Source: Diphasiastrum complanatum (lineage: Eukaryota > Streptophyta > Lycopodiopsida > Lycopodiales > Lycopodiaceae). From it: a stretch of 64,000 nucleotides of DNA. Both the position numbers and the translations under genes were made by a program. Below, piece by piece: positions 32,818 through 47,300 of the stretch. Location: assembly GCA_029204225.1 (NCBI GenBank), contig CM055102.1, positions 8,448,280 through 8,512,279 on the forward strand, written 5' to 3'. Under the pieces are notes generated by a model. It ran no database searches and was not told the origin of the DNA. It saw only the letters and a program-made list of their open reading frames with translations. The number at the start of each line of letters is the position of its first letter. The first letter of the stretch is position 1.

Positions 32818-35800
32818 GTGAGTTCAATTTGATATTTTAGTTTCATTCCTTTTGCATTGCAGATCTTCGATTCACATTCACTTCCACCAGCTCTTGGATC
32901 TGTCCCATTATAAGCTTTCAAGTATTAAAATTTTAATCATCAATTGATTCTGCTCTGTAACGCTCAATCTTAGTTACTCAAGAGCATAAATTAATGCAAA
33001 GAATGTCATTCCTCAGGAATTTGCGGGCTTACACATATATTTGGCAGATTCTGTAAAACAAATCTAAACAGCATGAGAGCGGCATGCGAGCATCAATGAA
33101 TTTTGAAGTCCTAAATTTTGAAGGAGACTATGGCCAATGAAAAGTATGTAAAGAAGTTGGAGGAGAATGCTATAGCCTCTTAAAAGCCAAAAACGGTGGG
33201 CCATAAAAAAGACTTCAGCCTTAAAGTAACATGCTGGGCCAATCCTTTATGATTGGGAACAAATTCATTCCTGATCTTTACATGCAGTTAATTGACCATT
33301 CAATCATGGCGAGGATGCTGGAAACGTTCCGTCCACATTGTTTGCCTGCTCAAGAAGCTATTAAAGTCCGTAATCAAAAAATTATAGGCCTCTAATTTTT
33401 TCAGTGCTAACAAGAACTCACATATTTGGTAAATAAATAATTTTGTGGAGAATGATGCCTTAAATTGTTTCACAACACATCGTAGGATCGTTTTGTGTAG
33501 AGTACACAAAATTTTCACTCAATCTTTACAGAAGGAAATGGTCTTCTAAGTGATCTTTACTGGCAGCAAGGGTCATTTGAGAAGTTACAGGGAGCTCATT
33601 AGAGGATATGTAACTTTGAAAATTGCATAAGCCACCATTAAAGATCACTGGAAACATCATTCCCCTATATGCAATAATGCTTTCAATGCCATTCTTAAGA
33701 ATGAATCTTAGAGCTGTAACTTGGGACATGAGTTGTGATGTATTACTTATGCAAAGCCACGATGTCTTTGATACGGATTTGAAGATCATAACAACAAAAT
33801 ATCAGGTCATAAATGAGTTGTACAGGTCAAGACTTTTTCAAAAAAGGTCAAATTCTTGAAATCTAACCACTTTTGCAAATTTATCAAAAATATAAATCGG
33901 GGCAAAGTCTCATGTGGAAGACAATCACAAAAATACAATTTACTAATAGAAATTTTATATTTCAAGTAGTTTGCTTGTTGTTCTCTCCATTGTACACTTT
34001 GTCGTGAAAAGCATGCCTATGAAGAACAAGAAGGGAAACGCCTTGTCGATTCTTTACTAAGTTCCTCCATAGGGCCCTTTTGGTGTGAATTCATCCCTCG
34101 TGCTCCACCTCCTCTTCTCGAAGATTTACATATCTGGACCCCATATGCTACCTCACTGTATACCATACCCACGGACTTACCCATGTCTATCTCTCTCCAT
34201 CCATAGGAATTCACTTTCTTCACCTCTGACATGGTCTTAATGGCCATCAAGAGAATGAAGACCCACCACACTAGAGACATAGAGGACCTTGAATTTGAAT
34301 TGATGATCCATGTTGTTGACATACCGTCACCTATCCAAGCCACTTTGCTCAATTGAGCGGTTGTCTCTGGTTTCTCCACCCTGGTGCACTAATATCATCC
34401 ATCCCATTCACAAAAAGTGACCCCATGAATTCTAGTAACTATCGTACTATCATAATCGGGCACGTTATTGTAAACTATATGGAAGTATTCTTCAGTTGGC
34501 GGTCAGTTCTGAGGCTGAGATGATGAGATTACATGCTTTGGGCCAGGCAGGTTTTTGAGCTCACTATTCTACCATGGACCATATCTTCACTCTTCGAGCT
34601 ATCATGGATGAAGCCAAACATAAGAGACAGAAGGTTTCCTGTTGTTTTGTTGACTTCAGGAAAGCCTTCGATTTTGTTCCTTGTTCTTTTTTCATCTAGA
34701 GATTACAAGATCTCGACTAACATAGTTCTAGCAGTGATGGCACTTTATGCACAAGTTCTTGGTTTTTGGAGCGACTGTGGCATACATATCGAGCACCATA
34801 GGGTTGAAGTAGAGTTGTTCCCTCTCCCCCGCACTATTTGGATTATATACTGATGAGCTTCAGAGAGTCATTGATCAGTGTGGTGGTATAGGTTGCAGCC
34901 TTGGAGACATCTTGATTGCCATCCTCCTTTACGTAGATGATGTGGCTCTACTCTCCACGACTAGAGAGGGCTTCCAGAGGCAATTAGACAGTCTTCACGC
35001 TTTTTGTACCAGATGGATTTGGGGGTTAACACTACAAAGACCAAGATTATGGTCTTCAATACATCTAGGGCCTTCATGATGAGACAAGAGCTTATCTTTG
35101 ATGAACAACTACTGGAGGTTGTATCATCCTACCCTTATTTGGGGGTCCTTTTTACCGGTCCTATATTTGATATCAGACCGGCAACTACAACTAGTATACT
35201 CGAGAAGGGACACGCTTCCCTTGTCAATTGGGGAGGTTCTATTTTTGAAAGTTTATTTGGGATGTCCAAAGTAAGCACTAACTTTTTGATACCATTGTTA
35301 CCCCCACCGCATTATATGCAGCAGAGGCATGGTGTATGGGTCTCACTTCATCTAATTGGGCCAATATCTCACGCTTGCAGATCCTTATGCTATCACATAT
35401 GATATGGGCTAAGTCCTCCTTCCTACATTAGATCATTCAGGCTGAGTTTGCAATCCCAACTGTAAGGCTTGACACCATCTTCCGTTTTATCACCTATATA
35501 CAGAGAGGCAGATCGTTTCCCATGGACGAGCAAAGATACACATGCACTCACCTCATCTCAGCACCTTTATTGGCAGGGTTATCAACTATCTGGTTTTCTC
35601 AGGCCTCCCGTTTACTTGACATGCTTGGCATTTCTATCACGGACCTTCCATCAAGCACTCGTGACTACATTAGATGCTTCTTATATAGAGCATACCTCAG
35701 TCGAGCATGGCAGGGTCAGCTAGGGGTCAAACCTGAGTATTATCAAACTCAGTTTTGGGAGTTGGATACAGTAGGGTTCTCGCCTCCACCATGCTATTCA

Positions 35801-38800
35801 GGTTCAGGATTATCACATGGTCTGATTTTCATATTTGGGTCAGATTTGTGTCTCATCACATCAACTTGAGACTGAGTCAGGATGCTTACAGGGTACCCCG
35901 TGAGAGGACAAGATTTGCCAGTTGTGTTCCTTTCAGAGATAGAGTCTGAGGATTACTTCTTATTCAGATGCCCAGTCTATTATGAGATCACAAGGAGATA
36001 TCACTGCTGCCTCTTCCGAGATGCACCAGTCACACTTAGATCTATTATAGCATATGAGGATTCACATTGTGTTGCACTCATGAGCAAAGAGATGCTTCTA
36101 TTTTTTATTTCTTTCTCTTGGCAACCTAGGGCTCAAGGCTCGAAAATCACTTTAGCAATAGCCTTTTGAAATTCATTTTGCTTTTCCAAAACGGAAGTTC
36201 CAAATTGAGTTTTGAGCCTCAATACTTTGAATCGGAAAACTTTGATTTTTAGCTGAAATTTTTTTGCTGATCATAGATTTGAAATCAAGGGGGAGCAATT
36301 AATGACCAAATGCTGCACTCAGTTCATCTCTATGACTCGTAGACTAGAATATTTTTACTTGTATCTCAATTCATGCATTTGTAGCTCATACCCAAAGCCA
36401 TTTCAAACATGGTGGATTGTGATTTGTTCACATAGTTCGAAGACTCATTGCACAAGTTTCCATGTAGATCAACCTAAGTCCACCTACTCATCAATCCAAG
36501 TCCCATATCCATAAGCTTGTAGGACCCACAATCAATACACTAGGCTCTCCACTTATTTATTTCTCATGGAATAATACACTCTTAGAGCCTTGGGTAATAC
36601 ACCCAATAACCATGGGCTCACCATATCTCAGCCCTAGTTTGGTCCCCACGCCTTAAGGCCTTATTCATAAACATAGGGAGGTTACTCTGAATTACATGGA
36701 ACAACATGTAACATATTCAATGCAATGTATCAAACTACTCAAATTGACTTTAACAAGTTACATCAAACAAGAAATAGCTTGCATCATTGAAAGTTTACAC
36801 TAAGGTGGACATTGGATACTATGTTGACATTCTTCTTGCTCAAACTCAACTGTTCGTAGTTGAAACAAGAGGTCATTCACATGGAATTTACGAACCCAAA
36901 TTGGTTTCTCTTTTTTATATCTCCTTACGGACATCCTTTCCTTTCTCCTAGGAGATTCAAGAGGATTAGATAATCTTAATTCCATCTAGCACCAAGTAAC
37001 TTTTTTCTTATCTTGAGAGTCTCTTCTCCATCAACAACCTCTGATGGCTCCATCCATCTCTAATTCTTTCTTTCAATAGGAGGGCTTTCCATGTTGTCCT
37101 TTGAAATGTTTTGAAACGTGTTTCAAACAGGCCATTTTTGGTGCTTGTTGTTTCAAAATAGAGTTTCACTGGTAGGGCTGTTTTTCCTATTCCTCATCTT
37201 CAGTCATGGCAAAAATAGGTGTCTTTTTGCAATGTTTGAGTGCTTAATGCACCTCTTTACTGTGCAATGTAGAGTATAATCAATTGTGCGTTGTCTAAAT
37301 GTTCGGAGTAGAACTTAGTACTTAGAAGTTAGGCTTTTAGAAGAGAAATATTAGGAAGCTCAAAACATTAATAACTAGATGCCATTATCCCAAGAGTCCA
37401 AAACGTTGGAAATGGTGAACTCAACCAACCTTTTTCGACGCATTCCCGGAACAACCGATAGTTCGAGACACACCATCGACACCTACAGTTGGACACAATG
37501 ACACATTCACATGACCGTTGAACGGATGAATAGTTACCGAACTATCGAATGTCTACAAGCACTGAAATAAACTATCTAGCAACGAACTGGCGAGTGATTC
37601 AAAATATCGAATTCGAAGCTTGGGAGTCGTGAGACGCAAAATGTCACGATCAGTTGTAGGCAACATTACAAGAGTTAACACGTAGTTAGCTAGTAGTTTA
37701 ATGTAAACCTTTCTTGTAATGATTAGCTAAATTGCTTTTAATTCCCTTTGGTGGAATATATGTATGGGAACAAAGATCAAAATATAACAACGAGAGAAAA
37801 TAGAAAGAGAGAGAAGTGTAATTGGAGCGTCAGGTTGCTATTTGGCGCTGCACTGCCGCACTACCGACTCACTCTAAGAAAAGGGAAATACAAAGGATAT
37901 TTTGTTCTTCCAGCATTATTTTGCGTTGCATGCATTCGATTGATTATTGCGTTGTCTATGATTCGTATTAGCTTATCTAGTTCCAGCGATTGCGCACATC
38001 ACACAACATGCTTTCGACAATTCCCCAGCATGGTATCAGAGCAGGTTCATTAGACATGACATGGCTACTACAATTCAGGCAAAGATCACGATCAACCTTG
38101 ATGGCGCAAACTATTGCATATGGAAGTTCAAGATAAAGACGCTTCTCAAAGGCGAAGGGATTTGGTCAGTAACCGATCTCACAGAGCCAAAACCTCCAGA
38201 GAGAGATCCAAGGAGGGCAGAATGGGTAAGGAAAGATGAACGTGCAATGGCGATCATTGTATCCTCCATAAACAAAGACATCCTCATGCAGATTGAAGAC
38301 TGCCAAAGCATCCATGAAGCGTGGGAAAAGCTAAAGCAAAAGTACGAAGTGAGAACAGCTGCATCAGTCATGCACCTCCACAATCAGCTGCATAGCCTAC
38401 GATGGGATGGGAACGAGCTGGATCGACAAGTAGAAGATCAAGACGATCTTCACACAGCTCTTTGCATCTGGACAAGAGCACCAAGTCCCAGCACCCCAAG
38501 AGTTGATGTACTTCATGAAATCACTACCCTCATCTTATCAACCATTGAGAATGCTCATCTTAAGTTACCTAAGATGACATTTGAAAGAGCAGCCAATCTC
38601 GTAGCAGACGAAAGATTGATGAGAGATGAAGGAGAAATAAACGGAGACCAGGAGAAGGCCCTTCTCACAAAGGGAAAAAAGAAGAACAAAAACAAGCCCA
38701 AGGTTGACAAGACACAATTGAATTGTTTAACGAAGGGTAACAACAACAAAGATACTTCTACCTGTGATCATTGTCACAAGTTGGGACATACAGCAGACAA

Positions 38801-41328
38801 ATGTTGGTTTAATCCCACTATACCTTGCAGTCATTGCAAGAAAAAGGGCCATTTAGCGTACGATTTTTGGTTTAATCCCAAAGGAAAGCACAAAGGAGAA
38901 AAAGCAAATGTTGCAGAATCATCAAAAGATGGTGAGAAGAACGTTCATAGTTGTCGATGAATAGTCCACGACTTACGCGCAACAAGGCTATGATATAGTG
39001 ATTGATTCAGGAGCCACATCTCATATCACTTGCACGAATGTTCTGATGAACTGCAAGGCACTGGACAACACAATGGTACTGGGAGATGGAAGCAGACATG
39101 ATGTCGAGGGCATCAGAACTCTTCAACTTCGTACACTGTCAGGGCATACAGAGCTACAAGGAGTGCTCTATGTACCCACATTGAGGAGAGACCTACTCTC
39201 TGTATCGAGGATAGCAGATCTTAAAATACGAGTCATGTTCGATGGAAACGCATGCAGAATGGTCAAGCACAGATCAAATAAGCTGCTGACTGTCGCATAA
39301 AGGCAAGGTAACTTGTATCAAGCGAAAATCATTAATAGCTACGATAGTGTACTGAATGCATCCGAAAGTGAGAATCATCTCTGGCATGATTCTCACTGGT
39401 AGATGGCGAAGCGACCCTGCAGTATTTGAAGGGCACCTACGATTTTGGGTTGATCTATGAAAGCAAGCACGATATTATCCTACAACACTACAACGATGCA
39501 AGTTGGGCTAGTTGTAAGGACTGTAGGAAATCATAAACCAAACAGCAAAGCATTTAACATTAAGAATCTCAAACACACATGAAGGAGGAGATGGCTGGTC
39601 GCCCTCCTTAGAGACTCTCTTCTCTCCAGGATGAATAGATCTATGCTTGCATACCGAAATAGTGAAGAAAATACATGGATATATAGGTAGGACCCAAGTG
39701 CCACATACCTAACTTCTTCTACAAGCAACATTAGGTCTAACCTAACTTCACCAACAAGCTACTTAATAAAAAAACCAGCAAACTCCTACTTCTAAGTTTT
39801 TTTAACAAGGCCCATGGACCCACAAGTTTCTACATGGGGGCTCAAGTCTAACTTAAAGTGGCCTAAATGAAATAACCAATGGTTACACAAATCTCGACCT
39901 TTTGGATCAAAGCAAAATGGACTGTTCTTAATGTATGTTGGGCTGAAAATGAACCAAAGAAGATGGCTGAACCTGATGGTTCACATCTTGAACAAAAAAA
40001 AGTCGGCAGATTGTCAAAGAAATGTATCAATAATGGCTTCATCTAAGCTGTCCCTCAAAGAGGTATGTGATGAATTAGAAGTTTCTTCAAGAGATGAAAA
40101 CTTCTTCTCCCCAAACAAATGCTCAATCTCATCAATTTGAAGAAGAGTACTAAATGAAATAGAATTACTCCCTTTGAAGAAGAGTGCTAAATGAAATAGA
40201 CTTACTCCCTCCTTGATTAGTACATAAAGTCTTCTAAGAGTGCCCGAATTTTTCAGCCCTTGCTGAACCATCAAATTGGAAAGAGTTCCCTTGAAACTTT
40301 CCACTTATGCATCCATCACATGCATGACCTTGCGGTTGCTCAAAAACTAACCTTGATCAACAAGATTGACTTGCGACTCGAATTGCTGCTCCAAAGTAAC
40401 GGTGGCAGCATTTGTTTCCCCTGCTCTTGTCCTTTGCAATCCGCTTCCTGCAATCCTTGATAAAATGCCCATACTTGCGGCAATTATGGCATTTATCTTT
40501 CTTCTCAGGCTCAAAATCAGAATCATCATCATCATCTTTGACATGCTCAACTTTGGAAATATAAAAGAAGTTTTACCTTTGCACTTACTCTTTCCTTTGC
40601 CTTTGTAGAAGAAAGCTTGATCTTGAGTATCTCCCAATGAGAAATTGTTATGCATTTGCTCTTCTTGCAGAAGAAGGCCCACTAGCTCATCAAAAGTGAT
40701 TTGAGTTCCCCTCAAGGAGATACTCAATGACGTAACAAAAGTAAGATACGAATGTGGAAGTGAGTTCAAAGTGATGGAAACAAATTGAGCATCCTCAATG
40801 ACCTCATAAATTTTTAAAAGCTCCTCCCTAAGATCCTTGATCTTCGTCAGTAGAAGGCTGATCACCACCACTGGAAATGGACGCCCTACTGTAAGGAACA
40901 AATGAAGATAGCTGCCCTATTGAAAATCAGCAAGGAAGATAAGCACCCAACCACAAAACAAATTTGCCTCCTTCAAATGCACAATTGAAATCTGAATTTT
41001 CAGCAATCAAATGTGCCTCTTTTAGACACCAAAAATGGCTTTGAGGTAGCACCCTTCTGTAGGTGACCAAATCTGAAAAAGTCAGCAACAAAAGTGTCTC
41101 TAAATCACACACAAATTAGGTATAGTAGGGTGCCCTCCTACCTAACTTCACCCATAGTTGTGTCGAACCATGGTTTGTTCAAAGAAACGTGATTCGAATC
41201 GGCCTGGTTCGAACCATTTTTTTGGTTCGAATCGAGAAAAAAAAAAAAAACCCTTAATTTTCTTTTTTATAAAAACTGTTCGAACCGTTGTTTTGGCATT
41301 TTCCAAAGGACTATCACGGGCACATTTG

Positions 41329-41384
<56 letters not shown>

Positions 41385-44300
41385 TTGAGGATTTTTTTTC
41401 AGTTTTTTTGTAGGTTTGCTAACTTATTACTAAGTAGCTTGTACATTGTACATTGGAATATGGTGTGACATTAATGTTTTGAGTGACGAGTAACAATGAT
41501 CTTTCTATTCATGTACGGAAGTTGGTAGTTACTAGCTAATGTCACAAATGATATCAAATAGATCATAGCTAAAATTGCAAGCAATAGATGGATCAAGAAC
41601 CCTAAACCACAGGTGACATGTATTATTAGGTAACAAGACTCAGGAGTTGGCATGTCAGGATTCGAATCTCACTATTGATTAATCACAAATTATGATCTGC
41701 ATATTACCCACACTACAAAGCACTTGTTTTTGACATAATTGAAGAATAGAAATTAAAGGAGGGGGGGGCAAAACCCTAAAACCGATTCACTGGTTCGAAC
41801 CTGGAGAAGCCGATCCTTTCCCGATTCAAACTCGATTCAAACATGGTTCGAAAAGGCGATTCGAAAGGTACCATAAAACATTGACTTCACCAACAAGCTA
41901 CTTAATAAAAAACCAGCAAACCCCTACTTCTAAGTTTGGGTCTTTTATTAACAAGGCCTATGGACCCACGAGTTTGTACATGGGGGCCCAAGTCTAACTT
42001 AAAGTGGCCTAAATGAAATAACCAATGGTTACACAAATCTCGACCTTTTGGGTCAAAGTAACCTAGAGGTTTTTTATTAACATAGCATCCATTAACATAT
42101 TCTAACAAGGACGACAACAAATCAATAACTGGTGGATGTTCAAAACTATGTGGAGCTGTGATCAGCTGGACCTGCAAGAAGCAGACATTGGTAGCTCAGA
42201 CATTGTGCGAAGCTGATTACGTAGCAACTTCGAAAGTGGTGAATGAGGTAGTATGGTTGAAGATGAAGTTGGAAGGGATTTGTATACCGCATCAAGAACC
42301 CTCCATCATGAAAATGGATTCACAGAGTGCTATTTACTTAGCCTAGGATCCAGTGTTTCATTCGAAAACTAAGCATAGACCTTTGAAGTATCATCACATT
42401 TAAGCGTCGAATTCGTGAAATCTGAAGACATGATCGCAGATCTCTTCACCAAACCATTAGACAAGCCACTGTTCACAAAACACAAAAGATCAATCGGAAT
42501 CAGATGAAAAAGGTTGTATCGTTCAAGTGGGAGTGTTGGAAATGGTGAACTCAACCACCTTTTTCGACGCATTCCCCGAGCAACCGATAGCTCGAGACAC
42601 ACCATCGACACCTACAGTTGGACATAACAACACATTCACACGATTGTCGAACCGATGAATAGTTACCGAACTGTTGAATGTCTACAAGCACTGAAACTAC
42701 CGAGCAACGAACTGTCGAGTGATTTGAATTATTGAATTTGAAACCTGGCAGTCGTGAGATGCGAAATGTCACGATCAACCGTAGGCAACATTACAAGAGT
42801 TAACACGTAGTTAGCTAGTAGTAAACCTTTCTTGTAATGATTAGCTAAATTGTCTTTTAATTCCCTTTGGCGGAATATATGTACGGGAACATAGATCAAA
42901 ACATAACAACAAGAGAAAGAGGAGCGTCAGGCCGCTATTTGGCGCTGCACTGCCGCACTGCCGTCTCACTCTAAGAAAAGGGAAATACAAAGGATATTTT
43001 GTTCTTCCAGCATTGTTTTGCGTTGCATGCATTTGATTGATGGTTGCGTCGTCTGTGATTCGTATTAGCTTATCTAGTTCCTGTGATTGCGCACATCACT
43101 TGGTACGCTTCTGACAATTGCCCAGCACAAAAATGTAGCAAAATGGAAGTTTGACCTCTTTATGCTGAAAAATGTGGTGGAAGAATAAAAATTAGGGGTC
43201 GTTTCCCAACTATAACTCGAAGCAAAACAATTTCGTTGCCCACTGTAGATTTCAAAACTTTGATGATGTTAGCACCCACTCTTTCCCTACCTAGAAAGTA
43301 CCTAACATAGTCTCTTCAAATTGGATTTGTTCAAATAATTTTCGTTTTGAAATGGCCCGATTCGAACGGACCGTTCGAATTAGATTTTCCTTTTTCATAA
43401 CGGGAAAAACAAACAGTTTCGAACCATTTGAAATGGGACAATTTTTGCCTTTTCATATAAATACAGCCATTTATTGAGATTCGGTATCTTTTAACAATCA
43501 ACATTGTAAAGCAACAAGGCTTAACTAATCATTTATGTCTACCAGATTTAAGCTGATTTTCTTTGTTTAGATTTTTTGGCATAGAAAAACTTTCAGCTTT
43601 GTTACCTGGAAGGACCAGCTTTTACTATGGTAGTAGGTAATGTGAGGGAATCATTTGATGAAATTTCAATAATTGCAGTATAAGAAGGCTGAGTTCATTA
43701 TAATTGTAATATTAGGTACATATAAATTTTTGAGCAAAACATTACAATTGACATAGATAGAGAGAAGACTAGAAATGTATTGATTAGGAATTGAAGCATA
43801 GTGCTAATTAGTAGGATGTACAATGCTACTGTGCTATATGTAAGCTGAATGTGCATAAGCTTAGCTACCTGAAACTGATTGATCTGATTGAGCCAAGAAC
43901 TTGTCTCCAATCCGTCGACTAATATGTCTTGGTATCTCTTGTTCACCTATTATGGTCCCTTTTTTTAGTTATTTTATTTTGGAAATTTTCTTTTTTAATT
44001 GTCATAGTAAGCATTGTGTCTACTCAAGAGAATCCAGATTCTATGGAAACCTGGATAGCACCTTATGCTTGGGTTTGATGACACACAAGGAGTTTGTTGG
44101 TTGGCTAAGATTTTTGATTTTTGGATATGGATCCTTTGACGTTTTTTGACATTTTTTGATTTTTGACATTTTTGTTCTGCCTATAGTTTTTCTAAGCTTT
44201 ACCTTATGACATTATTGACTTCTCAAAACTGGATTTGTGAATCTAGATAATTTCAATCTCACAATTAGATATTTCTTTGTCACTTTAGTGGGCACAAATT

Positions 44301-47300
44301 TTTATTCAATTTTCATCCAAGCAGTGGCCAGTTGCTGTATATTCTTATTGACATATCTTGGGAGGGTGCGCATGCCCCTTCAATTGCTTTAATATTGGAT
44401 CAATAAGAACTAACACATCCTATTCGAATGTTGTCATGGTAAAGTTCTTGTTATTTTGTGGTGACTTTTGAATCAACTGATAGTTCGTTTCCTATGTTTT
44501 CCTTTTGTATCTTCCTCGAATGGTTGTTTGAAAGATTTTTTGTTTTCTTTTTGGAAGTTAGTTTGAGTTAATGATCTATCGCTTATTAAGGTTAGTCACT
44601 TTCTTCTAGCCCATGTATATACTTTTCGTTCCTATACCTTGCTCTTTTTCAAAAATGCTTTTGAGTTTGTTTGAGTTTGCGATGTATTGCTTATTAACAA
44701 ATCACATTGTAGCTGAATCATTTTGTAGTTGTCTTATAAGTTTTTAGGTAATCAAAGTTTAATTTGTGGAGTTGTTATAAATATTTTAGGTCAACTTATG
44801 TTCTACGTCCTTTCTTTTCACCTTTCAATATTGGTTATTTTCCTTAGTGGTAAATTTTTTTGTCCTTCATGTATGGTTTGTAATCATGTTTTTTGGTTTG
44901 TGCTTTATTTAATAAAACTCTCAAAATTTCTTATTGTTTGGGTTCTTGGTCTTGATTGTGTTAAAGTCATAAAGTAAGCTGTATGGTAATTTTGGCCTCT
45001 TGTAGAGGATTCATTTGGCTCATTGGTGGCTCTTGTAATTTACCACCAAAAGTCATTTACACAAACTCTACAAAATCCATTCCGATTCTTTTTTGTGTGA
45101 TTGACTTTCTTATGGTGTAATTAACTTTCTCACCATGTTAGAGCTGAACTGTACTCAGATGAAGTTTGAATTCTTTGGTCTTGAGATCAAGGGCTTTTTG
45201 GTTAGTTTCGTGAAAGACTTTTGGTGTGAGAGGGAGTCGAGTATTTCAAGATATTACGAGCACTTGCTCGCATTCTATTATCAAATGACCTTTTGAGTTT
45301 GTTAAGTGGACCTATTTGGGTATCTCACTACTTGTTTACATTGCTTTATAACAAACTTGTTAAAAAAATGGGTGGTGTGTTCAATACTAATTTTGACCTC
45401 AGATCAATAGCCTTCAGGAGGGCTTGGTCTTAAGTGCTTGCCTGACTACTCAAAATCTAATCAATTGCTCTCCTTCAATCGACTTTATAGAGGTTTGCTC
45501 TTCCATTTCCTTTACCCTTTTGTTTTGGTACTACATAAGGTACAAATAATAAAAAACGTTTTTGTATAGATGTATTTAAAGTAAACTTCATAATTTTAGA
45601 GAAGGCCCTATTAACTAATGTATTTTTAAGTCTGCGCTTGTTAGTTCTCATTATACTAACAATCATATTAGAAATATTGATTGCCTTAGAGGTCTTGAAG
45701 AAAAACATTTACATTCTTCCATGTCTCTTAGCCTGATCCCACCCAAGTAACCTGTGTCCATTGTCATTTATAACATACAAAGTAGTAGTATGCTATATGT
45801 TCGCCAAACTTATAGTTCTATGTTTGTATGCTTTCAAGAATATATTCGAGAAGCTAGAAAAGTGCATAGCTCTAAGGCTTCTAAAGAAGACTTAAAACCT
45901 TTGTATATCGCTATAATTAAAAAATGTGGTTTTGAGTTTTTAAGGGTCTTCTCCACACGTTAATGGCAACTTTTTTGAAGTTTTTCAACATGGCGTGGCT
46001 GCATGAGCTTCTTTTAAATAAGAACTCTTCCTCTCTTTTTTCCTAGAGGTTAATCAACCTTGAGGGTAAGTCCCACGTTACAAAAGAGTAGAAACATTGC
46101 CAAAACACTTCCATGTTGTGGAACCCACCTTAAACCTAAAAACTTAACACCATGAGTTTGTCATGCTTTGAAAGTTTGGAAACCTGTATCACATCAAATA
46201 GCCCCTCCAAATTGCTACATTCCACAAGCTATGATCACGTGGCATGCCTTCTCCTCTTTGTCCTTCTCATCCTATTTTTAGTCCTCCTAAACTTTTCTCC
46301 CCCTAGTAATGTTGTTTCTAGAATGTTTGTTTAGAGTGATTACTTCATCTGAATCATGTCATGTCTTAGGGTAAGTTCCCTCTTGACATATTTAATAGAT
46401 ACGATCCTAAGAACTTTTTGGTTGCTCTATACTTTAAAAAACATATCTTGTTATTTTGAGTTCTCACTTTTATCAACTTGAAATTCTTTTACGCTGCTTT
46501 TTAAATCCGAAGCTACTATTAAATCTAAAATCTTTACCGGTAAAGATCTACCCATCACAATTTTATTTCACCTCATCTTGACAAAGTCATTTTGAGCTCT
46601 ACTCTTAGAATGCTTGTGTGAAGAAAGTTTGGAATTATCCGGTGGTTGCTTGGAAATATGCTACAACTATAGGGCAAAAAGCCTTTAATTATATTGATAT
46701 TGGTCAAAATCTTTCAGTCTAGAAAAAGCTGCCCATCTTAATAGCCCTTGTTCTTGTGGTGACTCCATTCATTCTAAGTTTTGTGATCCTTCTTTGGGTC
46801 ATGTTGTTACTGTAGGTACATCGATCCTTCCCTCATCGTCTTTGAAAGAGTCCCTTTCTAAATGCACTAAACTTTATCATCGTTTTCCAATTGATGCTTG
46901 CTTATTGAACTCTACAACTAAGAGTATCAATAAGTTCATTTATCGTATTGAAGGATCTTTCAGAGTCCATGGCTTGTTATTGAAATGGAAAGATAAAGTT
47001 CTAAATCACGTGACTTTTGAGTTTGAAAAAATCTTATCTCTTTCATCTTATTTTCAAGGAGGAAGTTTGTCGTAAATTTCATAGAAGTATTGTCATTTCA
47101 TACTTGTTTGCAAGAAATTCTATTTGGAATTGTTATTGAATGTGAAGTCCATTCTCCAAAGTGAACCTATAGTGCCTATTCTCTTTCTAGTATGAGTGCA
47201 ATAAATTGTCTTCCATTCTTATAACCTTATTTGTTACCCAAATATTTCTTTTATGTGTTGTGTGGAACTCTCATAAAGTTTTCAAAAGACCTACGTTTTT

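Larger units (their letters stand above)
39522..42107 (-). mobile_element. nested, degenerate minus-strand copia element, TSD AGGAC
   Basis: Plus-strand ends are TGTAGGAAATC and TATTCTAACA, flanked by AGGAC at 39517-39521 and 42108-42112. LTR-derived segments 39747-39912 and 41892-42059 are near-identical direct repeats. The interior contains copia gag on the minus strand. Integrase, RT and clear primer sites are absent, and the right LTR is itself split by a foldback element. It lies inside the RNase H of the family A copia. Confidence 0.82.
37404..43127 (+). mobile_element. Ty1/copia element (family A) in AP2M intron 1, TSD CAAAA
   Basis: 5' LTR 37404-38030, tRNA-iMet primer site TGGTATCAGAGC at 38031-38042, 3' LTR 42534-43127, and target duplication CAAAA at 37399-37403 and 43128-43132. 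The polypurine tract AAGTGGGAG abuts the 3' LTR. The interior encodes gag, protease and RNase H, but integrase and RT are deleted at about 39400. A second copia element has inserted in the RNase H. A related copy lies at 55.5-58.3 kb. The LTRs begin with a TGTTGGAAATGG-type sequence and share blocks ending in CCCAGCA. Confidence 0.93.

Noticed and set aside
33300-33860. Minus-strand ORFs as a further gene in AP2M intron 1
   Set aside because: Short, with no recognisable motif or splice-consistent continuation.
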